From NCBI GenBank assembly GCA_035235625.1, contig CP141148.1:19469057-19533056 (forward strand): a stretch of 64,000 nt of DNA, given 5' to 3'. Within the stretch, counting starts at the first letter, position 1, and every line of letters begins with the position of its first letter. This document shows positions 1-10,784 of this stretch, one piece after another. Under the pieces are notes generated by a model, which saw only the letters and a program-made list of their open reading frames with translations, did not search any database and was not told where the DNA came from. This stretch comes from Saururus chinensis. Lineage: Eukaryota > Streptophyta > Magnoliopsida > Piperales > Saururaceae. The translations under genes were made by a program, and so were the position numbers.

Positions 1-975
1 AAGGTGGACTTTTCAGAGCATTTGTTTAGTACTTAATTCAGTTAACGAATCAGCACATAAATTGGACCCACTTTAATGAAATCATATAGACAATCAGATC
101 CATTTCCTCCTATCCCGACTTCTGACTTCTCTCCCCCCCCCCCCTTCTTGTCTCCTCTCCACTCTTAACTTTTCCTCCCTTGGCAACCCTCTTCCAACCC
201 TTCGAATCTCCCATCCGTGGTGATCTTCCATCCTCTTCCACTGCCATATCTACTTTTAGCACAGGCACATCATATTCCCCTCCACAGTAAACAAGAACTG
301 GCGTCTTCCCTCCACCGGGAGGAACTTTTCAATTGCTAGGTTGAAGAAAAAGGCAGGGAGCTCCAAGAGTAGCCTGCCCAAGTAGAAGATGCAATTTAGA
401 GGTGTCCAAATATAAATCTATATCTGAAAAGCCACCTAAAATTGCAACTTCTACTTTGGTAGGCTCCTCATGGAGCTATGTGCCTTCTATCTCAACTTGG
501 TTGAAAAATAGCGACCGAAGAGTTCCTCCAAGGGTAGTGAAGACACTACTTCTTATTTACAATGGAGGGGAATATGATGCGATTACACTTAAAGCAGAGA
601 AGATAGTGCATGGAAGATCACCAATGGGAGATTCCAAGAGGGGAGAGGTGAGGGTAGAAGAAGGTCGCCATGCGAGGAGAAGTGGAAGTGAAGAGGAGTT
701 AGGATTGAGGGAACGGAAAACACTAGGACAAATTAAGCATAATTAAACTAACTAAGCGTAGATTTATATTGTCTCTTGTCTGCTATTGAATGACAGATCG
801 AATCACTTCAAAAGCTTCTGGATATGGGCTGTTCACTACCTCTTTACCAAAAATTTAAGATTTAATGAAGTCTTATAACTAAGTTCATGGTCTATTTATG
901 AAGGATGAGATGATAATGATGATTGGCTAATAAATCCAAGATCATAACTTACGCTATTGACAACATGCAGAGATA
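1..975. repeat. Fold-back repeat, copy 1 (left end outside window)
   Basis: This block is an inverted duplication. The sequence at 378-397 is matched in reverse complement from 438 onward across a 40-base loop. Similarity continues outward for about 300 bases per arm (roughly 100-397 against 438-735), about three quarters identical by eye. A forward reading of the right arm (402-746) and a reverse reading of the left arm give related peptides, sharing for example GGEYD, but this is expected from the palindrome and I do not call a gene. A second copy lies at 2896-3860. Transcribed on either strand it could form a long imperfect hairpin. The source of the arm sequence is not recognised. Confidence 0.8.
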
Positions 976-1121
976 ATAGAGTCCATGGTCTATTTAAATA
1001 ATAAAAATATTTGTAGAGTTTAATTATATTTAAAACAGTTTATGAGAATGTAATCGTTCAGAATAGCAAGGGAACTTTAAAACTCCATTATCTAAATCTT
1101 TTATTTTGTGTTCGGTATCAC

Positions 1122-1847
1122 CTTCCCATAACCACGTTCACAAGAAGTTTCATAGCTGCACCATTTCCAACTTCCCCAAGGTGACCTCTTGACTGCACAT
1201 ACATAAATTAGATTAGCATAAATATGCTGAAAATAAAAAATAGGAAACCACCATCTTGAGATGAAGAATACTGACTTTGCCCATAATGTCCAGGAAGCAT
1301 GCAACCTTTTCATATAAAGATTGATCACCTGCAAAAATAGTAGCATCCTCTGGTCCAATAATTCTTTTGTCTTGATTATATGCGTGAGCATGCCATTACA
1401 AGCTAAAATAAGAAATTAACAGTGAAGTGTATGCACCCAAAAGGAGAAGCAATAAAAGCAAGATGAAACTAATGCAAATTCGAAACTGGGTGCGGTGCTA
1501 GGCCAACTCATATAAACGACTTATATGCATGGAAATTAAGAGCGGCACCACTCTACACTGTAATCAGTGCTCAAGAAATATAATTAACATACTGCGGTTA
1601 AAAATATAAATCGGCAGGCTTTTTTGTGCCTTAAACTGGTCCCTACTAAAAAAAAACTTTAATTTGCAATCTAGTCAGAAATAGTTTTGATCATCATATG
1701 AACAGATTCCTTGAAATTCTAGATCAAGTAGCTAATAACAATGCAATTACAGAAGATTCTACCTCCGGAAACAATGCCCCTGTGGCGTTTATCTTACTAC
1801 CTATCAATTTTGATGTAGCACCATCAACAGTGGAGACATCAATATAC
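1122..1847 (-). pseudogene. Decayed glyoxylate/succinic-semialdehyde reductase-like gene, internal exons
   Basis: Four consecutive exons of a GLYR-type reductase (beta-hydroxyacid dehydrogenase family) can be read on the minus strand. Exon 1763-1847 reads YIDVSTVDGATSKLI...TGALFPE and ends at a GT donor. Exon about 1592-1642 is the degraded equivalent of the family's APVSGSKKPAEDG block: it has a stop codon at the serine of VSG, an internal deletion, and has lost its GT donor. Exon 1276-1328 reads GDQSLYEK...LDIMGK. Exon 1122-1192 reads SRGHLGEVGNGAAMKL...VMG, carrying the family's GNGxxxK motif. Phases agree between exons. Neither the N-terminal Rossmann exons nor the C-terminal exons were found, and both sides run into fold-back repeats. 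In intact homologues the enzyme reduces glyoxylate and succinic semialdehyde with NADPH; this copy is most likely dead. Confidence 0.75.
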
Positions 1848-1899
1848 CTGGAAAACTGTATCAAAGTGAGGCAGCAATTTATGACCCCATAACATACTA

Positions 1900-2180
1900 A
1901 AAAAAGAAATGATGTACCGGACCACAGCCTGACTGAAAATTAGTAAGATTTTGAGGAAGAAGATAACAACTGGGGGCTGAGGTGGGTAAGTAGGGGAGAG
2001 GAGGAAGGATGGGAAGAAGAGGAAAAATAGAAGAAAGAAGTGAAGAGAGGGGGATAGTCGGATAGAGAGACAGAGACAGAGACAGAGAGAATTGAGACCT
2101 CAAATCTAGTTTTGCCCATTCTACTAAAGAAAGAAATAACGTATTGGACAACAGACTGACTGAAATTAGTAAGATCTGGA
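1900..2180. repeat. Direct repeat flanking a GA-rich tract
   Basis: A stretch of about 50 bases at 1900-1955 (containing gactgaaaattagtaagat) recurs in diverged form at 2128-2178. Between them lies purine-rich sequence with a GA/GACAGA microsatellite near 2060-2092. Serine/leucine-rich open frames on the minus strand here are products of this low complexity. Confidence 0.6.
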
Positions 2181-2895
2181 TAGACGGAGTTCATAATGGT
2201 GAGATCGGGCTGGAAAGGTAATCTTGTTGATGTTCATCACTTTGAGGTGGTCGAGGGAGGAGACGACGAGAGGGAGGGGAAGGGAGCAGAGGATTTGGGA
2301 AATGAGGAGAGCAGGGAAATGACAATGATAGAAGTGCGGAGCGAGCGGAACAAGCAGAGGATCGGGAGAGCAGGGAGAAGGCAACGACAAAAGTACGGAG
2401 TGAGCGAAGAAGAAGAAAGGTAAGCTCGTACAAGTGAGGGCATATTTGGGTTTTTATATAAAATAATGGCATCATTGTAATAAAAGAGGACTTAATGGAT
2501 ATGATAAATAGTTAGAAAGGACACGCTGGTCGATTAAAATTTGGTTGGGAACTAACATTCATTAGCCGTAACTATTAGGACTTAAAAGTAAATTTCGGTT
2601 CTTATTATGCTAATACTTAGGTGAGACTCACGGTAAGATAAAAATAACAAAAACCAGAAATAGAGCAATTAATATAGGACAAAGGGAGTACAAATTAGTA
2701 AAAGAGCAAAAGGCATAAGCTAATAACAAATCAATTAAAGCAACTCAAAAGGTGGAAGGAGATATATTAAAACAAGGGATCTCCATCTCCATGTTGCAAA
2801 AAACTAACACAATAACAAAGCCACTATCACTTAGGGTCCATTTGTTTCATCTAATTCAGATATGAACTAAATAAGTTCATAAAAAGCTACTCAAA
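2181..2895. other. No gene identified
   Basis: The part at 2196-2430 is purine-rich and gives long but compositionally odd frames on both strands (E/R/G-rich forward, S/P-rich reverse), which I treat as low complexity. From about 2837 the sequence gggtccatttgttt resembles the end of a plant DNA-transposon TIR and leads directly into fold-back copy 2. No matching right end was found. Confidence 0.4.
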
Positions 2896-3860
2896 AGGTG
2901 GACTTTTCAGAGCATTTGTTTAGTACTTAATTTAGTTAATGAATTAGCACATAAATTGGACCCACTTTAATGAAATCATATAGACAGTCAGATCCATTTC
3001 CTCCTTTCCCGACTTCCGACTTGTTCCCCCCCCCCCCTTCTTGACTCCTCTCCTCTCTTAACTTTTCCTCCCTTGGCAACCATCTTCCACCCCTTCGAAT
3101 CTCCCATCCATGGTGATCTTCCATTGTCTTCCACTGCCATATCTGCCTTAAGCACAGGCACATCATATTCCCCTCCACCGTAAACAAGAACTGGCGTCTT
3201 GCCTCCGCCGGGAGGAACTTTTCGATCGCTAGGTTGAAGAAAAAGGCAGGGAGCTCCAAGAGTAGCCTGCCCAAGTAGAAGATGCAATTTCAAGTGTCCA
3301 AATATAAATCTATATATGAAAAGCCAGCTAAAATTGCAACTTCTACTTGGGTAGGCTCCTCATGGAGCTCTATGCCTTCCTCTTCAACTTGGATGAAAAA
3401 TAGCGACCGAAGAGTTCCTCCAGGGGGAGTGAAGACGCTACTTCCTATTTAAAATGGAGGGGAATATGATGCGATTACACTTAAGGCAGAGATGACAGTG
3501 GTTGGAGGATCACCAATAGAAGATTCGAAGAGGGGAGAGTTGAGGGTAGAAGAGGGTTGCCATGGGAGGAGAAGTGAAAGTGAAGAGGAGTTAGGATTGA
3601 TGGAACAGAAAACACTAGGACAAATTAAGCATAATTAAACTAACTAAGCCTAGATTTATATTGTCTCTTGTCTGCTATAGAATGACAGAATCACTTCAAA
3701 AGCTTCTAGATTTGGGCTGTTCACTACCTCTTTACCAAAAAATTAAAATTTAACGAAGTCTTATGAAGGATGAGATGATAATGATGATTGGCTAATGCAT
3801 CCAAGATCATAGCTTACGCTATTGCCAACATGCAGAGATAATAGAATTCAAGGACTAGCC
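2896..3860. repeat. Fold-back repeat, copy 2
   Basis: This is a near-complete second copy of the element at 1-975, in the same orientation. The innermost 20 bases of the left arm (3271-3290) pair with 3331-3350 with one mismatch across a 40-base loop (3291-3330). Arms extend to about 2990 and 3620. The left arm has a C-run at 3027-3037, as does copy 1 at 133-143. Copy 2 has its own substitutions, so both copies have aged independently. They flank the reductase pseudogene. Confidence 0.82.
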
Positions 3861-4660
3861 TAATGCTTCGCATGGAACACAGAACGGACATTAATGAAGA
3901 TCGTGTAAATCAACTAAGAATGAAACTATTATAAACTAGGAAGAGCAACAAAATATCAAAACAAAAACATATATACAACGCAAGTAAAAGTTGCAGACTT
4001 ATCTAAAATCATTAAATTGCATTCACCAGGCCTTGAAACCACAACCTGTTGAGAAAACGTGATATATACTTATAACACGAGCCAAAATTCTATCTATATC
4101 ATGGAATTACTTCAAAAGACTAATATATATAAAATAACTACTCACAATAAAACTAATATAAGAAGATAGCAATTAATCTCAAAATGCGGAGAGAAAAGGA
4201 GGGAGAGCAATGGAGTGGTTAGTTTTGTAGAACACTGGAAGGGGACGCGTTGCCTTCACTTGATTATGGTTTCCTTCTCTGAGTGCGAGGCCATCGGAGG
4301 TGGTAATGGGGCCGAAAGAAGGAAAGTAAGGAATGTTGCAGAATCAAGGAAAGTTGACGGTTTGCATTGTTGCGTACAAGCCCAACGAAGAGGGATGATG
4401 CGCGTGACATTGAAGCAATCATTAACGATTTCGTTTTTAGGCTACAAATAAGTCAAAAATAACGTAGGTCAAAATTGGTCTGATTCTTACATGTGCAAAA
4501 ACACTCACTAACGACTGCCATCACAATCCAAGATACCATCAGGCATTATACTAACTACATGCAAAGACTCTTACTCTTACCGGGACAAACTAAAATTGAC
4601 AGATTCGATGGTGGAGGTGAAGAGATTATTGTCATTATGGTTTCATGCAAGAGACAAGAG
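3861..4660. other. Unassigned sequence
   Basis: No recognisable gene. On the minus strand, about 4410-4240 offers an ATG followed by a short basic, serine- and leucine-rich frame beginning MIASMSRASS that would suit an organellar targeting peptide. It has no downstream partner I can identify, so I do not call it. Confidence 0.3.
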
Positions 4661-4664
4661 CAGA

Positions 4665-4957
4665 GTTACCTAGTTACTTCTATCTTTAATTCATGCAAGA
4701 GCCAATAATCCATATATATCAATAAATTACAGCACAAAACCAAAAACAAGAAAAGTATCCCCATTACTAGAAGTATCACATAGTTACTTCTATCTATCAT
4801 GCTAGAGCCAATAATCCATCTATATCAATAAATTACAGCACAAAACCAAAAACAAGAAAAGTATCCCCATTACTAGAATTATCACCTAGTTACTTCGATC
4901 TATCATGCAAGAGCCAATAATCCATCTATATCAATAAATTACAGCACAAAGCTGGTA
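4665..4957. repeat. 106-bp tandem array, about 2.7 copies
   Basis: The marker gccaataatcca begins at 4701, 4807 and 4913, exactly 106 bases apart. The intervening sequence (tatatcaataaattacagca, followed by an A-rich stretch) is almost identical between copies, so the array is young or homogenised. The last unit is truncated. Confidence 0.92.
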
Positions 4958-5089
4958 TCTAAAAGTGTATAAATTAGGAAGAGAGCGTAACGCAAATAGC
5001 AGATACCAATCAAACCAGCTGACTTATTTGTCTCAACTAGAGAAAAACAGAACCTGCAGAGACATGCAAAACACTAGGACGGAGAACAG

Positions 5090-5285
5090 TCTTTTACTGG
5101 CGTGCGAGGAAAAAAGTCTTTCTCTGTCGCTTGCACTCTGAGAAGGAAAGCTGATAGTGGCGGGCGTGGCCGCGGACCAGAAGCAAATGGTTGGGCGCGG
5201 CGCAGAAGGTGGCAAAGAAGGCCTTGCTGAAGGAGGAGGACAGGGGCGACGTGCACTCGAGACATGGATATGGAGGACAGCAATG
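5090..5285. other. GC- and CpG-rich block in AT-rich DNA
   Basis: This stretch is clearly richer in G+C and CpG than its surroundings. On the minus strand it holds overlapping proline/serine/arginine-rich frames, one starting with an ATG near 5248. In plants such a block often marks the 5' exon of a gene, but I see no domain or downstream exon. It could be a relict first exon or chance composition. Confidence 0.35.
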
Positions 5286-6677
5286 TCGGTGGAGATTATC
5301 AACATAAAATAGCTTTCCATCTTCGGAACTGGAAGGGTCAAGAATAACAAATTTATGAAGAGAATTAGGGAATAAAATATTTTACGCAGAATACTTGAAA
5401 CAAATTCCAATGGGCAGCGGATTCTTGAACGGGAAAGTGGGGCTTTATAAGGAAAGTTTCGTAACTATTAACAACTTTCTTCTTTCTTCTACGCCTTGCC
5501 AGTTGCGAAAACATCATAAAAGCCAAGATACAATCTGGACGACCCCATGTTCCCGCACGTACCACTCATGGTCTCTTACAGTGGCTTCCTGTCCCATGTG
5601 CCGATTCAAGTCGTGATACCTTTTATTGTGCACTATCCTAATTGGTTGTTTTTCCTGGCCAGATTATTTACCGGTTAAATTAGGGTTTTCCTTGGTTGAA
5701 TCGGATTTCTGCCTGGTTGAACGGGAAAAATCTGTACCCGGACACCAAACCCATTGGGAGACGGGTTAATTTTAAAAATGTAGCCATTGTTTTGGAGGAC
5801 TTTGACCGTTTGAATCCCTCCAACCCTACCTTTCCGGACGCGAATTTGCTAGGGAGGGTTTCTGGCTCAGCACCCATTGGACACCAATGAACAGCTTCCA
5901 CGTCGCAAGGACTGAAATTCATGCGGTTTCATCCCTTCTCGCTGAAAATAACGGAGACGGAATTTGGGTCATGGCATTCTTGCTCAAATTAACAGAACCC
6001 GGTTCTTCTAACAGAGACATAACCGGGTTCTTCTCTCTGAAACTAACAGAGAAATCCGAGTCTTAAGACACGAATCAAAACAAATTCAGAAAAAGCTGGG
6101 TCTTTTTTCTCGCCTCTCATACTTTATCTCTCCTCATCGACCGTCGCCACCGGAACTGTCCACTGTAGCGCCTCCCTCTCGATCGATCATGAACAAGAGC
6201 CGCCGGAACCGGACTTATCGCATAGACTCAAAAGGTGGCATCAAAGATTGGAGCACAGCGAGATACTCAGTCATCTGTTTTCAGCTGTTGCACTCCACTG
6301 CAATGTGAGTCATCCTCTGGTTGTCCACCTCCTCTTTGTTCCTGAAGCTCTTGGTTCGTCTTCTCTTTCTGCGACCCGGCCCGACTACTTAAGCAGACGG
6401 GAAGGTGGCTTGAAAGAAGGAATCTGGAGTGCAAGTCCCGGGAGATGAGTAATTCACATCCTATTTTTTGATGTTTTGTACCAAAAGAAGAAGGTGAAGA
6501 GTCCCAATTCCCATGAAGGCCATCTAACCCACCACTCAACTCCTTGTTCTGGTCAAAGGAGTCACCCATCTCACATTTAGCTTTCACGACTCCCTTCTCC
6601 TCTTCTGCTTCTTCTTGTACCCAAAAATCGTAGCTCAGGATGCTAGACAAGGAGTAAAAATCCTTTTAGAAAAACTA
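5286..6677. other. Unassigned sequence with short open frames
   Basis: A minus-strand open frame of 127 codons at 6267-6650 contains MGDSFDQNKELSGGLDGLHG but matches no family I know. A forward ATG at 6189 gives a basic peptide (MNKSRRNRTYRID...) that stops after about 39 codons. Both lie in moderately GC-rich sequence that could be old 5' exons. No splice-supported gene model emerges. Confidence 0.3.
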
Positions 6678-7415
6678 CAACTTTCAGTGTTATCTCCTGA
6701 CCGCCCTCTTACTCTTCTTTTCCCGCCTCTCACAGCTAGGTGCAGCACAATCAAGGAGAAAGGGAGATAGAGTCCAAACAAAATGAGGAGAGGAGGGACG
6801 ATGTCCTTTGATTAAAAAAATGATCCTAGTGGCTGCAAAAATCTGCTGTAGTTTAGGACAACGATTCAGTGACTACGAGAGCTACTGCAATCAGAAATAC
6901 GATTATGCTGTTGTTGAGGAAGACAATTCAAAGAATGTGCTACATATTGCAACATATCAACTCTACCACATTTGAACTGCGGTTAGTGGTAAAGGTAAAC
7001 ACTTTGACTACGTTTATAATCTTATGCAGTCTGTGTTTTTTTATGATAACGCTTGTAACTTAATATGTTCATACCCCCATTTTTTTAGAATAGTTACTAC
7101 GAATAAGATTGAGGAGACTTGATCTCTACAGGCATATGTTGCTCTATTATTGTTTGATAAATTGTATGAATTTTGCTATTCAAACAAATTCTTAAGTGCG
7201 TCAATCAAAATATCTCAAAATTGACTAGTTGCTAAATACATGGCTATCCTAAAAAGGATGCAGATTAATAATCAGATATTGCTTACTTTTCATTTTTGTA
7301 TTATTGTTTGGTACTTTGTAGCAGTTAACACTTGATAATATATTCTATTATTTTCCTATATCAATCAGCACTTCACTTACTCTCCCAACAGTGACCACAG
7401 AAGACTAATTTGCTC
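6678..7415. repeat. Tandem duplication unit I (truncated)
   Basis: This is the first of three copies of a mostly AT-rich unit. It starts with caactttcagtgttatct and shares the block cagctaggtgcagcacaatc with units II and III. It stops at aagactaatttgctc, where the next unit begins at once, whereas units II and III continue for about another 900 bases. A 64-codon frame at 6869-7063 is conserved only because the DNA is duplicated. Confidence 0.85.
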
Positions 7416-9124
7416 TTACTCTTCTTTTCTCGCCTTTCACAGCTAGGCACAGCACAATCAGGGAAAAAGGGAAATAGACTCCAGACAAAATGAGGCGAGG
7501 AGGGACGACACCCTTCAATTAAAAAAAATGTTCCTAGTGGCTACAAAAATCTGCTATAGTTCAGGACGACAATTCAATGACTACAAGGGCTACTACAATC
7601 ATAAATACGATTATGCACCTCTTTTACGCTGTTGTTGCGGAAGACAATTCAGGGACTGTGCTACATATTGCAACATATCAACTCTACCACTTTTGAACTG
7701 CAGTTAGTGGTAAAGGTAAACACTTTGACTATGTTTATAATCTTATGCAATCTGTGTTTTTTTATGATAAAGCTTGTAACTTATTATGTTCATACCCCCA
7801 TTTTTTTAGAAAAGTTACTACGGATAAGATTGAGGAGACTTGATCTCTGCAAGTAGATGTTGGTCTATTATTGTTTGATAAATTGTATGAATTTTGCTGT
7901 TCAAACAAATTCTTAAGTGTGTCAACCAAAATGTCCCATTGTAGAACAATTAGTGTTATTTTTTAGGATAGCCATGTATTTAGCAACTAGTCAATTTTTT
8001 TGTAAACACTGCACATATGCAAGTAGAAACTTGGTAGTTTTTTGTGCAAAAAAGGATACAGATTAATAATCAGGTATTGCTCTTACTTTTCATTTTTGTA
8101 TTATTGTTTGCTACTTCGCAGCAGTTAACACTTGATAATATATTCTATTATTTTCCTATAGCAATCAGCACTTCGCTTACTCTCCCAACAGTGACCACAG
8201 AAGACTAATTTGCTCATTAATTTCTTATTCTTTTTAGTGTTATAACCTACACCTGCTCTGAAACTCCATAGCCGTTACCGTAGGCCCTTTTTCTTTATCT
8301 TCTTTTCTTTTCCAATAAATGAGGTTAAGTGGATGCTTATGGTGATATTCCATCAATTGATTGAGTTTGTCGTATTATAGAATCTGACTTGCAATCTATG
8401 TATAAGTTAGGAACTCCCATGGTCTCAAAGAGGGTTGATTTGGAATATGTGATGTAATGATGTGATGGGGGATTTAAAAAATACCATTTCAAGACAACGC
8501 TTGAAAATTTCTTTTAATGAAGAGAAATGATGTCTTATTGCTTCTAAGAACCTTTCTCTAGGTAATTCTTTATGTGTTTGTTGTCTTCTAATATGTCATG
8601 CTTATGTTTTTCATATGTTGCACTGATATCTTTCTTATTTCTTAATTAGTATATTTTAGACATACCATGTTTCAATCAATATGGTAATCAATATGAGGGA
8701 CATTGCTAGTTCAGACAATGACACTCAATAAGCCTCATCTCATTTGAAATCATAATTTCATGCACCAGGATAAGAGGACCCAATCATTATTGTCCTACCT
8801 GCAGATCATAATGATGAAAAATGGATAATTGCTACAATACCCTGAATGATCAGTTACATGCTTAGGGTAAGGGCATAAGACCAAGTTGTTTATATAACAT
8901 GGAACATTTAGTTCCTTGTTGGTGACAATGGTAGACATGCAGGAAACAAGGGGAGTGTAGTAAACACTTGTATTCTCGATCCTAGAGTACACTGAAAAGT
9001 TCTGTGCTTCAAATAATTATATATTACAAGTTTTGGAAATATATAGGTCAAATAACTATGTGCAGTTTTTTATGTACAGTTTTTTATTACAAGATAGGTA
9101 ATGACTAGGTTTCTTTTTTTATTT
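7416..9124. repeat. Tandem duplication unit II, with a micro-inversion
   Basis: This is the second and longest copy. It matches unit I through its first 700 bases and unit III over nearly its whole length. It differs by a segment at about 7959-7995 that is the exact reverse complement of the corresponding sequence in unit I (7217-7255) and near-exact for unit III (9667-9715), followed by about 40 extra bases. No coding content recognised. Confidence 0.85.
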
Positions 9125-10760
9125 CAACTTTCAGTGTTATCTTCTAACCGACAACACTCTTACTCTTCTTTTCCCGCCTCTCACAGCTAGGCACAGCACA
9201 ATCAAGGAGAAAGGGAGATAGAGTCCAGACAAAATGAGGAGAGGAGGGACGATGCCCTTTAATTAAAAAAAGCTCCTAGTGGCTGCAAAAATCTGCTGTA
9301 GTTTAGGACAACAATTCAGTGACTACGAGAGCTACTGCAATCAGAGATACGATTATGCTATTGTTGAGGAAGACAATTCAGAGACTGTGCTACATATTGC
9401 AACATATCAACTCTACCACATTTGAACTACAGTTAGTGGTAAAGGTAAACACTTTGACTATGTTTATAATCTTATGCAGTCTGTGTTTTTTTATGATAAC
9501 GCTTGTAACTTAATATGTTCATACCCCCATTTTTTTAGAATAGTTACTACGGATAAGATTCAGGAGACTTGATCTCTACAGGCATATGTTGCTCTATAAT
9601 TGTTTGATAAATTGTATGAATTTTTCTATTCAAACAAATTCTTAAGTGCGTCAATCAAAATGTCTCAAAATTGACTAGTTGGTAAATACATGGCTATCCT
9701 AAAAAGGATACAGATTAATAATCAGATATTGCTTACTTTTCATTTTTGTATTATTGTTTGGTATTTTGTGGCAGTTAACACATGATAATATATTCTATTA
9801 TTTTCCTATATCAATCAGCACTTCACTTACTCTCCCAACAATTACCACAAAAGACTAATTTGCTCATTAATTTCTTATTCTTTTTAGTGTTATAACCTAC
9901 ACCTTGCCTTTACCTACTCTGAAACTCCATAGCCATTACCTTAGGCCCTTTTTCTTTATTTTCTTTTCTTTTCCGGTAAATGAGGTTCAGTGGATGCTTA
10001 TGGTGATATTCCATCAATTGATTGAGTGTGTCGTATTATAGTATCTGACTTGCAATCTATGTATAAGTTTGGAACTCCCATGGTCTCAAAGAGGGTTGAT
10101 TTGGAATATGTGATGTAATGACGTGATGTGGGATTTAAAAAATACCATTTCAAGACACGGCTTGGAAATTTCTTTTAATGAAGAGAAATGATGTCTTATA
10201 GCTTCTAAGACCCTTTCTCTAGGTAATTCTTTATGTGTTTGTTGTCTTCTGATCTGTCATATTTATGTTTTTCATATGTTGCACTGATGTCTTTCTTATT
10301 TCTTAATTAGTGTATTTTAGACATACCACGTCTCCATCAATATGGTAATCAATATGAGGGACATTGATAGTTCAGACAATGACACTCAATAAGCCTCGTC
10401 TCATTTGAAATCATAATTTCATGCACCAGCATAAGAGGACCAAATCGGTACTTTCCCACCTGCAGGTCATAATGATGAAAAATGGATAACTACTACAATA
10501 TCCTGAGTGATCAGTTACATGCTCAGGATAAGGGCATAAGACCAAGTTGTTTATATAACATGGAACATTTCGTTCCTTATTGGTGACAATGGTAGACATG
10601 CAGGAAACAAGGAGAGTATAGTAAACACTTGTATTCTCGACCCTAGAGTACACTGAAAAGTTTTGTGCTTCATATGACTATACATTACAAGTTTTGGAAA
10701 TATATAGGTCAAATAACTATGTGCAGTTTTTTATTACAAGATAGGTAATGACTAGCATTC
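9125..10760. repeat. Tandem duplication unit III
   Basis: Third copy, collinear with unit II but without its inversion. Its right end (tttttattacaagataggtaatgactag) directly precedes the first recognisable MADS-box exon. Pieces of the same end recur at about 11925-12010 and 12250-12300, so the duplicated sequence probably derives from introns of that gene. Confidence 0.85.
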
Positions 10761-10784
10761 TCTGTTTAACTATGTTATGTGCAG

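Noticed and set aside
402..746. 114-codon frame and its minus-strand counterpart at 2988-3293 as a conserved protein
   Set aside because: The similarity between strands follows from the inverted duplication; the frames differ in start, stop and register.
1897..2475. Serine/leucine- and proline-rich frames on the minus strand
   Set aside because: They reflect GA-rich low-complexity DNA; several overlapping frames are equally open.
2837..2966. Small MITE with ends gggtccatttg and attggaccc
   Set aside because: Ends are only weakly inverted and the flanking bases do not form a target duplication.
6869..9513. Three related 64- to 74-codon open frames (6869, 7632, 9319)
   Set aside because: They are conserved only because the DNA unit is triplicated. 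Flanking non-coding sequence is conserved equally, and there is no family resemblance.
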